Shown here: piece by piece, positions 23,206 through 34,679 of the stretch
Position numbering within the stretch: the first letter of the stretch is position 1
Layout of the letters: each line of letters starts with the position of its first letter
Assembly: GCF_032884065.1 (NCBI RefSeq)
Contig: NC_088868.1
Location: 8,318,963 to 8,382,962 of the forward strand
DNA: 64,000 bases
Direction: 5' to 3'
From: Artemia franciscana
Taxonomy: Eukaryota > Arthropoda > Branchiopoda > Anostraca > Artemiidae
The notes under the pieces: model-generated
Seen by the model: the letters and a program-made list of their open reading frames with translations, nothing else
The model's database searches: none
Told to the model about the DNA's origin: nothing
Position numbers and translations under genes: made by a program

Positions 23206-24789
23206 GACACTTACCCTTAGTTTAAATTGCAGAATTCAGATAGCCATTGACTCACAGATACAAACATTTTGACGAACCAACTGAAAGACATCTAGAGAGT
23301 TCTGAGACATGGATGTTTTACTAATGTCACTGAGAAACCTGTAAATTAAACCTAAACAAATACAATGAGCATTTCTGCAGACATGGTTAGGAGACACACA
23401 CATATTAAATACCTGATGAAGAAACAGATAATATGAAAGTGTGTACCCCAAAAAGCTGTGACTATTTTAACCCTCAACAAACATAGTGTTTTGGAGAAAC
23501 AATTTTTGACAAGAGAGACCCAGATGAGGGTGAAACATCTATCCAACACATTACAAACTTGAAATCACTAGCTTAAGAATATGAATATTCAACAACTGCC
23601 CTCAAAGAGAAAATGGTAGGAGACAGACTGGTTTGTGGCGTATCATCTGCAAAAGTTAAATAAAAGCTGCTTCAAGCAAGTCCAAATCTGACTCTGTCAC
23701 AAGCATATCAGTACAAGGGCACATGCACAAACCCAAAATGTGAAATTGGACCATGGTACAACCTAGTTCAAGCCAAGACATATACATAAACAAGAAGTTA
23801 GCTTCAACTGAAAAGACCAGAAAACAAACCAGAGTATACAAGCTAAAACTTGTTATTTCGGTGATAGAGAATATTCTCCTCTGCACAACTGCATTACAAG
23901 TAGAAGGTGTGAGGCAATTACAACAAGCTAAATCATTTTGCAAAAACGTGCAAAAGCAACAAAAAAAGCTAAGCCTCATAAACCATGGAGCTTGTCAAAT
24001 CATAGATAATAGGCTCTTCATTGAAGCAATGAGCAATGTTGACATGGTGAACATGGACAACGAACTCTACATGAAACTGACAATTAACAAACAAGTAAAA
24101 TGACTTTCAAAATTGAGACAGATGCACAAGCAAATATAGTCCCAAAAAGAATTCCAGCACCCTCAAGCCAAAATTTGTTTTAGCTAAGACATTACAAATC
24201 CTCAATAGCTTTTGCAGCTAATAAATTCCTACACTTCTGCAATCTTACATGAAATTAAAAAAATAGCATCATTGATACTCAGCCTTTTTTCAGTAAAGGA
24301 TGCCCCAAAAACAAGCCCTGGTTTCATCACTTGCATGAAACTCAGCCAGCACAAGCTAGTTCCATGAATTAAAATATTAGAATACATGAGTGCATATCCA
24401 TTATAGAAGAATTCAAAGATTTTGAGATCTTTGAATTCAAAAAATTCAAAGATTTGAGCCAAATGCAGTACTGGCCTGACAAGTGCAAACAGCTGCACAA
24501 GACAGCTTTAAGAAGATTCTCAGCAGGATGTTCAGTTCAAAGAGAGAGCCTCCCACTTCGAAAACTGGGTCTATGCCATAGTTGTTGTTGAGAAACCTGC
24601 ATCATCCCCTTTAATTATGGCCATCAAATAACCCCATTACCCAAAGTCAGCATTTGACAAGGAGGCTTTAAACATACCAGGTTCAAGCACTTTAAAAAAT
24701 ATTTATGCCTGCCATGGTTGTTCGATGCTTGAGCTGGATGATGAATCACCTATATTGACAACACTCAACACACTTTTGACTTTGACTTA
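23206..24789. other. No convincing gene
   Basis: Frames of about 100 codons exist on both strands near 23.65-24.10 kb but show no recognisable domain and no splice context. Probably LINE 3' UTR and old repeat sequence. Confidence 0.4.
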
Positions 24790-25310
24790 GCGCTCTTGCT
24801 CAGCAGGGTTGACAGCGTAAAGGGAACTGGTTGACAGCGCCGTCAGTCTTCTCCGAGTAGCCCTATCCAGGGCTAAGGATAGGGCATCATTTGGTTGATG
24901 TTGCAATTGAGCAGGCATTGTTTTATTACATCAGCCCATCTAGTACGTGGCCTTCCTCGAGGGAGTTTCCAGCCATTTTCCGAGGGATTGAAGTCCAAGA
25001 TGATCCTTGTGGGAGTACTTAGCAGGATAGGTGGACAGAGTAGGTGGCCGTACCACCTTAAAGAGCAGGCTTCTACTTAGGTAGAGAGGTTCCCCAGCTT
25101 GGAGGTCTTTAGGATCTCAGTATTGCGGATCTTGTCATACTATTTTGAGCCTTTGACTTGACATAGGTTTCTAGCTTAAACAGCACTGGCCCTTCTTTGC
25201 TGTGTCTGGGTTATTGGTCATGTCTCAAATGAGTACAACATGATGCTTGAGACTGTAGCGTTTTGAATTCAGGCTTTGATATGGCAGTTCATTTCTGGTT
25301 TGTGGAAGAC
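24790..25310 (-). pseudogene. LINE C-terminal fragment (RT downstream region)
   Basis: On the minus strand, 'IRNTEILKTSKLGNLSTYVE', 'LRWYGHLL', a proline-rich stretch and 'GWKLPRGRPRTRWADVIKQ' form the typical tail of LINE proteins that read LRWxGHxxR…GRPRxxWxDxI. Frames are mostly intact from about 25145 to 24850. It is a 5'-truncated copy. Confidence 0.8.
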
Positions 25311-26155
25311 TGCTCTCAGGAGTTGACTGAATACAGAGCTTGCCTTGGCTGATCTGGCTGAGATTTCGGCGTCAAGTGTGCCACTTGAGGATATAACTGA
25401 TCCAAGACATTAATCCAAATTAAATCCAAGTGGATACCATTTGGGTTAATTTTTATGCACATAACAAATAGATGTTGCATGAAAGAAGCCATCAAAGGTA
25501 TTAAAGGCTTTTTAGTCATAGAAGATAATATTGTCATTTCCTATTGAATTGAAGAAGAGTCTAATGCTAACAAGTGTAGCAATCACCTAACTGGCAGAGA
25601 TTCATTTAGCTTCAGCTACAAAAATGTGTGACAGCAGATCCTGATTTGGACACAATGTTCAAAAATGATACACATTGATCCACAAAAATCCAGACACCAA
25701 AGGGAATGTATGTCTTACACTATCTACTAAAGATGAGCTTATAACCCTCTTGAAATGATAAAGTACCTGACAAGGTACATATCAAGTCTCTCTTGACTCA
25801 ATCTACCACTTGGACAACTGGAAGACCAATGTGATTTCAGCAGCAAGAGACAACACAACTTAGAGCGAATTTGCATAAAAAGAATCAATCATTTGAAAGT
25901 TTGCTGACACAGGAAGAAACTTTCCTTAGTCATAGAAATCCATGTTAACTAAAATAAAAAAAATGGACAAGTATGTTATATCTTAGTAGGCAGGATTGGA
26001 AAAGCCTTATATACTAAGTTAATAGCAAAAGCTTCAGTAATAACTCATCATACACTACATATTATGTTTCATTCACTCAGCTATATCAAAAATGTTTTGA
26101 CAAGCAATTAAATTTAAAATTTTATAGGCTAGTCATGTACAGGTAATACAAGCAC
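25311..26155. other. No convincing gene
   Basis: Possible very old RT traces around 25790-25950 on the + strand, too weak to call. Otherwise featureless AT-rich sequence. Confidence 0.35.
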
Positions 26156-26761
26156 AGTAAAATTTTAGTCTAGCTACTTCTTGATTTCTTTTAAAGGGGT
26201 TAGGCTAGGAAAATGAAACTTTCAGGGACAGGTCAACAGACTAAAGCATGTCCTGGGAGAACTCTTTCTCCCTCTAGAGCAAAGTGTATTTTCATAACAT
26301 TTAAATATCTTTGTGTTATGAAAGGGAAATCTTGAATAACTGCTTAAATGAAGAACAAGAAAACTGTTCCCAGCTTCACAACTTTGCCCAATCCATATTT
26401 ATGAAGTTTAAAAGATCTGCAAATGCATTTCCTAAACTCAGAAAAAAATCATTCATATGGCTTGAAATTCTACTGAAATAACAAGAATTTCACCGTCAGA
26501 AAAAAGAACTAAAACCAAAGAAAAGGCAACTGATAAATAAACGTTAAGGTAAATTGTTTTGCCAAATTTCAGTAGATAGGCTTACAGACTTGTCAGATAG
26601 GCAAATTTCAAAGAATTAGAAATCTAAATAGGGTTAACATGGAAGCTTGGCAACACCTTCCCAGAGTATGTTTTTGACCCTGGATTCATCACTAAAAGCT
26701 TCATTTTCCTAACATAACCCCTTCCAAAGATAGTAAAAAGGAGCTAAACTAGAATTTTACC
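26156..26761. mobile_element. Fold-back element, copy 1
   Basis: Long imperfect terminal inverted repeats: left 'taaaattttagtctagct' … 'ggggttaggctaggaaaatg' … 'actttcaggga', right the inverse of these ending 'ctagaattttacc'. The body matches the element at 56832-57460 ('gcaaatgcatttcctaaa', 'cattcatatgg', 'attctactgaaataacaag'). No coding capacity. No target duplication is visible at this copy. Confidence 0.75.
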
Positions 26762-26986
26762 ATTTAGTAACATGCAGAAAAATTATTGTTAGAAAATCTT
26801 GAAAGCAATTCCACTGTACTTTATGCTCAGTGATTATATAATTCCCATGCATTTTACCATACCTCACTCTTGTTTCAGTAAATATTTTGCAGTTCATATC
26901 ATTGAACCACAAATAAAGTGAACATACCACTAGAAGGCATTTTTATACTCTTACTGAACAGGGCAAAACCCAGTTTCCAATTTGGC
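26762..26986. other. Short spacer
   Basis: Separates the fold-back element from the hAT element. Nothing recognised. Confidence 0.5.
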
Positions 26987-29203
26987 CAATGCTTCCACTT
27001 TTCTATTTCAATTTTTCCTGTTTTTTTTTATCAATTTTCCTTAAAAATCCCTGTCTCTAGGTCTGATTTCTCCCTAGAAAAAATTGATACTTTGCCTATA
27101 TTTCCATACAATTCACACGAAAAAAACATAATGCAGCATCAAATTGTTATTTTTTATTTCAGATACTGGTACATATAACATGTTTTACTTAATAAGTGAG
27201 AAAAGTGTGACATTCTTGACACTATTTCGGATGTCTGTTTTGATTAATTTTAGGAGATCAAACAAATGTATAGCTTGTATATTGCTAAAAGGCCAAGAGA
27301 AGATCAATGATATGCACTTCTGCAATTCTGGGCACTTGATTTCGCCACTGCAGGTCTTCAGACTAAATATGTTCATCCAGTACTGCTCAACTCACTGGTC
27401 TTCAACTTGGGCATCTGCCAAATGAAGCTCAGTGACATAAGTCATTGCCTGTGACCTCCTTTCTACGTCCGTTTTCTGAAGGCAACGCTTTTCTCTTAGA
27501 ACAGGAAATCCCGCAAATAGTGGCCTTAGAGATTTTGGCTTCAAATTTCTTGCATTTCTTGATTCAACCAGGCGCCAAAGTGTCATAAATGTCGCCTTCA
27601 AACTTGAAATGGTCTTGGATCTGCTTAATTAGGACTACATAATATTTTCAACAAGACTGGTGAAAGCGATCAATATTATTGCTTGCCTCTTGAGCATCTA
27701 CGTGTTCTTGCATTGAAGCTGTTGCAGCTATTTCCACTTATGTTGGGTGTAAGGACAGGTACTCACCTGAAGGGTAAGAATCCAGTTCAATACATAAACC
27801 AACACTGCAAATATAGTCCAGCTTCATGAAGTTAGACGCAACATCATCTACAAGTTTGCTGACACTTACCTTTAGGGAGAGAAGAAGTGGAAGCCAAGAT
27901 TAAAAATTGAATTTGTTGGAGAGGCCAAGAGAGTAGTCAACGGATTCAGGGTATGGCTTTGTCAACTTGATTTGCAATGCTGACAAGATAAGGTCACTGG
28001 TTGCAGTTGGGTTGTCAAATGTGGTTTCTATGAAATACTGAGTAAGAGCAATACAATATTCAACAGGCTTCCTCATACAGGTCTGAAGGGACAACCAAAG
28101 AATTGAGAGTGCTTTTCAATGACAGAATTCCTGAAATTCAGCATACTTATCTTCATGGAAGTGCTTCTGGAAAAGTAGGCATAGACATTTCATGACAGGT
28201 TTTCTAGTGTCTTGGGAAGTGACAAAAATGCAGAGGATGAGCATAAGTGAATAAGATGGCATGAGCAGTTCCCATTCAAGATACAGGGCAGCATGGCTTT
28301 CATTAGTGTTGAAGCAGATCTGTTGACTCCAAATATGACTTAAGTAGTATCTGCACAAAATCCAACAATATTTTGCCAGGGAATCGAGTTTTCTTTTTCA
28401 ATGACTTGTTTGATGCAGTTAGTCAGACCCTTAAATGATCCATCACTATGTTTAACAATGTCCAATACTTCAAAATGAAGTTTTAGATCTTTCTCACTAA
28501 AAAATACTACAATAATAGCTAGTTGCTTATTAATAGTATAATCAGTGGTCTCAACAATTATCACAGAGAAAAAAGGAGCTTTGAGGAACTCAAGTAACTG
28601 GTTGCATAGTACCAAAGAAAAATTTTATTGCAAATATCTGTAGCTTTCTGTTGACCCAGAGTGACCCCTTCTAGGACCTGGTCTTTTGGGAATAATATTC
28701 TTAGGAGAGGGAATGAATTGTCTGCAAGATTTAATGGCAGATTATGTTCTGCCAAAAATATACAGATGCGCTGTACAATTTCTTTGGAATTGCTGGCTAG
28801 AGTCAGAATTTTTTCAATGCTGCCACTGCCAACTTTTGTCTCATTTTCATTGCTTGATTTTATATGCTGCTTTGGCAGAGCATGCCTGGTCAACTCTGAT
28901 TTCCCACTATATTCACACATCAAACAGAAACTACAGTGTGGTACATAAGTATTTTCCTTTGACTTGTTTGACACTCTTTTCTCTATCCAATTTTTATACA
29001 TTGGTAACTGAAGCAACTTATCAACAAACAAGGGGTTGGATTTTTCTTTTGGGAATTCTTAAAATCGTTACTCTACCCCAGATTTCTCTAAAAATCGTTA
29101 CTTTACCCCAGATTTCCCTTTATCCCTAGGTTCAAAATAAGTATCCCTAAAAGAAGAGATTTCTCCCTAAAATAGGGTAATCTCCCTAGAAGTGGAAGCC
29201 CTG
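26987..29203 (-). mobile_element. hAT-superfamily DNA transposon, ~2.2 kb, whole but decayed
   Basis: The left end is caatgcttccactt and the right end, inverted, is cagggcttccactt, 12 of 14 identical. Flanking 8-bp target duplications are aatttggc (26979-26986) and aatttagc (29204-29211), 7 of 8 identical. 8-bp duplications and CA-starting ends are the hAT rule. A minus-strand transposase remnant fills the interior. The element is therefore delimited from both ends independently of the protein. Confidence 0.85.
27390..29031 (-). pseudogene. hAT transposase remnant (SCAND3/ZMYM6-like type)
   Basis: It begins with 'HCSFCLMCEYSG' and 'LTRHALPKQHIKS', a BED/zinc-finger-like N-terminus (C-x2-C … H-x4-H-like). 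Next come 'IVETTDYTINKQLAII', 'LDIVKHSDGSFKGLTNCIKQ', 'IPWQNIVGFCADTT' (the conserved D of the catalytic core region), then in other frames 'HLIHLCSSSALSLPKTLENL'. Frames break at about 28565, 28340 and repeatedly towards 27400, where a hAT dimerisation-like tail ('SFNARTRR', 'MSLSFIWQMPK') is found. It is not functional. The superfamily call is firm because of the flanking duplication, while the subfamily is inferred. Confidence 0.78.
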
Positions 29204-29532
29204 AATTTAGCAGAACTATGTAAAACTACAATCTTCACACCTTGTTCCCAAAAAGGAATTGAGAAGAATTGTATAAATAAAAAAAACCTAAATATCATAG
29301 TTACGGATCAATATTATTATCAGTATTTATTATTAAAATTATTTAAGATCAAACACTTGAAACCATTAGTTTCTTGACTTACCTACAAGGACCTTGTTTT
29401 GGAAATACCAATTATCCTATTTTGATGTATATATATATCTAAGCAATGTCTCCATTTTATTCACATATAAACTGATTAGAAAGCTGATAGTCTTCTGGTT
29501 CTAAAAATGCAACTTTTATTGATTGATATTTA
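29204..29532. other. Spacer between two hAT-type elements
   Basis: AT-rich with a (TA) run at about 29427-29438. No coding signature. Confidence 0.5.
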
Positions 29533-30016
29533 CAGAGGCGCCATTTAGGGGGGGGGGGCAAATGCCCACCCCAGATTTTTCAGGGGGCCCAAGCTTCCAC
29601 CACAAAGGGGCCTTTGCCAGCCATAATAATCCATTTTGTCCAACATAATCCATTCTGTCCAATTGATTTGAAATTACTGCACGCCTTCACCAACGTATTG
29701 TTTACTTAAATAAGAAAGTTTCTCACTGAAGAGGGCCAGCCTTTAGTCTGGTTGAATTTTCCACTTTCAGTTTAATCACTTAACCTCCTTGATTATGATC
29801 TTTGATGTTATAATTAATCTTAAAGGTCAGTGTGGCTGAGTTCCACATTGGGTTACAGTACATTTCCATGCAACACACAGGGTGCTGAAAATGAGTATTT
29901 ATTTCGAATGTTCAATCAATGTGCTGTCAAAACTTACATTTTTTCTTACGTGAAAGTTGGGGGGCCCCAAATCGAGCTCATGCCCACCCAAAGATTTGGC
30001 CCAAATGGCATCTCTG
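29533..30016. mobile_element. Non-autonomous hAT-type MITE, 484 bp
   Basis: It starts 'cagaggcgccatttagg' and ends 'cccaaatggcatctctg', a terminal inverted repeat of about 17 bp with a few changes. It is flanked by gatattta (29525-29532) and gatatttg (30017-30024), 7 of 8 identical. The CAGAGGCG start is typical of hAT MITEs. A G run and 'caaatgcccacc' near the left end mirror 'catgcccaccc' near the right end. Non-coding. Confidence 0.85.
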
Positions 30017-30414
30017 GATATTTGTTCTATAAATCATAAATATTAGGGGAGATGTGGGTACCCTAAGACATGTTCAGGTTTATGACAGATATCTGGAGAA
30101 TGATTTGCTCGGAGTACATGATTTTACTACTTCAAAATAGAGCTGAATGGGCTTTCTCCCAGATTTTTGGCATATTATTCCCTTGATAAATTTTTTTGGT
30201 ACCAACAATTTTCCTAACCCCCTTCAATTATAACCCAGCTCTAAATGGGTACCTGGAGAAATCTGGGGAAGGTAAACAGGAAGGGTGTGCAAAAGCAGAG
30301 GATGGTTGACCCCCAATCCCCCATTGCCCTTCCTGGCTGAAGAAATGAGGATCAGCACTGCTTGTAGGGACTGTGAAGTCCAATGTTGTAGTCTTTACCT
30401 TACCTTCTATTGTC

Positions 30415-30950
30415 CCAGAGTACCTAAACCCTCAGTTATTTATTTATTAATACCAAATATGGTAAGCTTTCAAGCTTGTCACAATAAACATAATAAACAG
30501 AAGTTATGACAATACTGACAACATAATACACACATACAAATCAATGAAAATAACGACTACAACAAACACTGACAAATAATACTATAAATTATTTAAAAAT
30601 GATTTACTTTGAAAATTTGTTTCTGCTAGTCTTGTTTTGAATCTGTTTATGTCATCTGTTAGAAATGTTTTAGGTAGAAGGTCATTCCATGGCTTCCACA
30701 CCCTGCTGTAAAATGAATGTTGGCCCATTTTCCTTTTTGAAAGTGAGGGGTAAAATTTATGTGGGTGATAATGGGTCCTGTTAGTGTCATTAAATGTGAA
30801 GAACTGTGATGTACTCTGGGACATCCCAGAGAGTACTCTGGCACACAGAGCTCTTTTTACCAAATATCATTTATTGGAAACCTACAATGTACATTGATTA
30901 CAATAAACATATAAAACAGAAGCTTGTAACATTATTCACTCAACAGCATG
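30415..30950 (-). pseudogene. LINE C-terminal fragment nested in the pogo-like element
   Basis: From 30863 down, 'ARVLSGMSQSTSQFFTFNDT', 'RTHYHPHKFYP' and 'FYSRVWKPWNDLLPKTFL' end with 'INRFKTRLAETN', the canonical LINE C-terminus. The 3' part has 'taccaaatatggtaagc' and 'caataaacataataaacag' near 30450-30500, and a related 3'-end sequence recurs at 30868-30925. That suggests two overlapping or duplicated 3' ends. The tail near 30440 is 'atttatttattaatacc'. Confidence 0.75.
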
Positions 30951-30954
30951 CTGT

Positions 30955-31700
30955 GAAAGGTCAATGTCAAAGGTCAGAGATTTTACTGCAAGTTTTGTGC
31001 AACCACTCAGATTAGGTTTTGTCAGGCATAAGGCAATTCTGCTTACCATCACAAAGGCCCCATCCTTTGTCTCTTGAAAAATGAACTTCCAAGTTGGGAG
31101 CTTTTATTTCAGGAAGTTCACATTATATACTTCCATTTCAATCTCCAAGACCTCAGCAGCATAATATTTAGAACTATTTTTTAGTAGCATATAGAACTGC
31201 TACAAAATCACCAGATTTTATCTCCTTGGTAGTTTTTCTTTTTTTACAGCCTCTTTCAAATCACTCATGTGTAATCAATCATAAATGTCTGCATAGAAAT
31301 CATCAGAAGCAACATCATTACTGCTGTCACTAAAATGTAAAGTCACTTTTCTTATCTTCTTTTCCTGGGTTTGCATTCCTTTTTTCTTTTCCTTTGCTTC
31401 TTCTTTGATTTTTTCTCTTGAGATATATTTGTCTTTCTGCTTCAAAAATGCCATCTTTAACAGTGGTTGTAGTCAAAATCTTGGATTGGCCAGTTCTTTT
31501 TCCTTCTTTTTTATGTCTGAGTGACAACTTGATGTTCAGGAATAGGAAGTATCTGACTTAGGAGACCACAAACAGAATTATCAGTCTTCTGAGCCCCAGG
31601 CACTGATGGCCTGTCTGATGAGCTGCTCTCTACACCTGCACAGCTCTGGTGTTCATGCTTGCCCCCATAAGAGCTTTTGAATCACTGCAATTGCTACAGA
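30955..31700 (-). pseudogene. pogo-like transposase C-terminal region
   Basis: On the minus strand, 'LPIPEHQVVTQT' and 'GKRTGQSKILTTTTVK' resemble the pogo/Tigger tail (…PFPKA…RKGKSRILTDTPEK…). A Lys/Arg-rich segment comes next ('LKRKNQRRSKGKEKRNANPG'). After a gap comes 'EIKSGDFVAVLYATK', a frameshift, 'SSKYYAAEVLEIE', 'YNVNFLK' and 'WKFIFQETKD'. I recall this type of small β-rich module (GDxVLVKY…KYYVGxVL…VxFL) at the C-terminus of many arthropod transposase-related proteins. There are several stops. Family call by memory of consensus only. Confidence 0.5.
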
Positions 31701-32188
31701 TACCATTTGAATTATGATCTGACATATATCACCTAATTCTATCTTTCAGCTTGACCTTTGGCTGGTGTTGCCTGATGTAGACATGAGGGTACCCTGGGAA
31801 ACAATGGACAAAAGTATGCCAGGGTACCCAGAAACATATGTCCCAGAGAACCCAAGCAGGAACCTTTTTACAAAGGTTCAATTTTGTATGACTAGAACAT
31901 AATGTAAACCAATCACTGAACAGTGTTCTGTAGCCAAAAGAACACAACTTCTGATGAGAACACACTGAATATCATACAACAAACCATTCAGAAGTTATGT
32001 TATGAAAACTATATCCTCTTTCTTACACAAAGAACAAAGAAAAACTTCTCACCTAAAATCTCTGAAAAAAAAATGTATGATGTCTTCAGGAAAACACACG
32101 GTATACTACCTAATGGATGGTATAATGGATGTAAGGCAGACTTTTGGATAAATTTTCTTCACAAAGGTACAATGTCCCACCTCCCCTA

Positions 32189-33290
32189 AATATTTATTTT
32201 CTCTTTACAATTGCTTTTCAAAATAGAGACCATATTTTTAATTTATGCTGACAAATTATTGTTGGAAATTTCACCAAGAAGGCAAGGCTCTTGTCACTAC
32301 CCTCAGATTGCATCATTTTGAAGTAAAATAGGGGTGGTCCAAAGACCCATCTCAATTTTTCTGGAATTCCAAAGAGAAGTGGTTTTTTCCTAAAAAGAGG
32401 TCTTTTATCCTATAATAATTACTTTTCTCACAGATTCAGTTTTAAGCTTTTTTAGACCCTTGAAATGATATTTGCCTTCTATATTTTATGGTATAAAAAG
32501 GTCAAAACATTGGTTTCAAAGTTACTATTTCATTATAAATGTATTTTGTTGAAGTTATATAATCTATAAGCATTGATTTATCACAGTTAAGTTGAATATT
32601 TGATTCAAAACAATTTCTCCATTTTTCTACAAACCATGTTTCTTCTGTCAGCTTTGGTATCATCATAGCCTAAAGGTGAAACAGCAGTTTTTAAGCAGCC
32701 TCACAGAATAAGAAGAAAACATAGTGGATTATTTTGAATTTGTTTATTCAGCTTTATCTTGACAAATCAATGTTTGTGAATTATACAGCTTTTGCAAATG
32801 GAGTGATATTGAATTATTAAGTTTGAAACACATGTTATACCCAAGTTTTATATCCAAAAAATATAGATTGAAATTGTTATTTTCAACAGTCCTAAAAGGG
32901 CTTAGGATTGACTTTGCAAGAAAAGTAAGATTATATTCATAAAGAAATTAAAAAGGAGACATTGAGTAGTATGTTCACTTTATTTGTAAGCCAATAATAT
33001 GAACTGTGTAGTGTTTGCCCTTGTTTCAATCTTTCATAGCCTAAATAAATGGAACCAATGCTGATAAAATCATGAAACAGAAATACACATAAACAATATA
33101 AAATTTAGGCTATATATTTGCTTATTAAGGGGGCTATAATATAGTGGAGTCAATTCCAAACATTGTTAAATAGTCTAAACTACAATATTTCTAGCTGTAA
33201 TGAAATAGCCTAACAATGGTGTTTTAAAAAAATTTTCTTCTCAATAGCCCTAATTATTGGCTTATGCTCAAAAATTTCAATTCACTATCA
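32189..33290. other. No gene seen
   Basis: AT-rich sequence, no coding or repeat signature noticed. Confidence 0.45.
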
Positions 33291-33535
33291 AGCCACACTC
33301 CAAGAAACTTAACATTAGAAGCAACTTGAAAAATATAATGAAGCCTACTTTATGCAGCACATGATATTCTAATTTAATTTCTGCAGTGCATAGATACCAC
33401 AAATTTCAATTTAGTATCAAAAGAATCTTAACATTAGAAGCAACTTGAAATAATATAATGAAGCCTACTTTATCCAGTCCATGATCTTTTAATTTAATTT
33501 CTGCAATGCATAAATACCAACTTTCAAATTGTTGA
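33291..33535. repeat. 119-bp tandem duplication
   Basis: 'taacattagaagcaacttg' occurs at 33310 and 33429, with 'atataatgaagcctacttta' and 'tctaatttaatttctgca'-type sequence following both times. Confidence 0.9.
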
Positions 33536-33539
33536 CATC

Positions 33540-34679
33540 ATTTCAGCAGTTTCAGCTAAGCGCCGAAAAACTTCCGAAGTTGTAGTTGTTAGTCGTGAAA
33601 CAATAAACATTACCCAAAGAAGGATCTTAGTAATATCTGCTTTCCCAACCTTAAAGTGTTAAATGTCTTATTCTCACTCTTTAAACCCCTGCTAGCTCTA
33701 TGAAAGGGTATGGGTGCGTACATTCCCCGGAAAATAATCTCCTTGGGAAAAAACTTGCACAAAAAGGGTGAAAATTAAAACAAAAACAAATCTTTATTAA
33801 GTCCCACATGGTAACTACAATGACATCAGGTTGTGGGAGGCTTTGGTGTTTTCACAGAAAAATTTACGAAGCGACACTTTTGTATCTTCCCCTGGGGGGG
33901 GGCATATTAAAACTCTGTGAGTGATACCAGAAATCATTACCCTTGAAATTCTGCTGGAAGAGCTAAAAAAAGAAGATTAATAAATATGTCAGCTTAAATA
34001 TTTTGCCAGTTTTTTTCAGCTTTTTTTTCTATCAAGTGTTTTGCATTGTATTCAATAAAGTTTTCTAATTGAGGTGGGTTAATTTTAGTGCAGTTATTTG
34101 TTTCATAACAACAAGAGAACTAAACTAAAGACATTAAATAGATGATGCAGGGCTGCTAGCGTCGTGTTCTACGAAATCTAGATTTTCGGTCCAACTACAA
34201 TTTTTTTCAACTGTGCTCACAATCATTGTGTCATTGCAATTGGGAAAATCAAGTGTTTGTCACTCTAGAAATTATCATCTCTTCAAAGAGCTATTGTCTT
34301 TTTTTTGCTTCTTAGGCAATTTGTTGTGTAGTATCTTTAAATTTTTATATATCCCTTTTAGAGAAGTAGTTGGAGCATACACCTTTGTCAGTAGCCAAGT
34401 TTTCGTCGTCTAATAAACAGAATCCTTTCTTCCTCAGCTCCTTGGACAGTTCAAAATATGTGTATTTTTGTATCGTTTTGTTGCTAAGTTTCTTTATGTG
34501 CATGTTACTCTCAAGCAGCTTCAACAGAATATTATTGGCTGCATCATATTTTTATTTAGAAACTTCATAATTTATCTTGTTCCAGTTTAAACTTGTCTGG
34601 AAACTAGTGTCCATATGAGGCGCAGTCCATTGATTCCCATTTTGAAATAGTAAGTATGATGACTAAACTACTGCTACTA
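33540..34679. other. No gene seen
   Basis: AT-rich. A (TAC)n run at 34669-34690 marks the border of the next LINE fragment. Confidence 0.4.

Larger units (their letters stand above)
30046..32186 (-). mobile_element. pogo/Tigger-like (Tc1-mariner) element, deleted, TA target duplication
   Basis: Ends 'ggggagatgtgggtacc' (30046) and the inverse of 'ggtacaatgtcccacctcccc' (to 32186) are inverted repeats with small gaps. Each is bounded by TA (30044-30045 and 32187-32188) in a site reading aaatat-TA-aatattta, as expected for TA-targeting elements. The interior carries a minus-strand transposase C-terminus but no DDE catalytic core. A LINE fragment sits in the left part. Confidence 0.65.

Noticed and set aside
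23656..24103. Overlapping 107- and 116-codon frames on opposite strands
   Set aside because: No domain, no conservation evidence, no splice context.
25790..25960. Possible RT motif after 'QLEDQCDFSSKRQ'
   Set aside because: Similarity to the GFR-RGTxDQ region is too short and broken to separate from chance.
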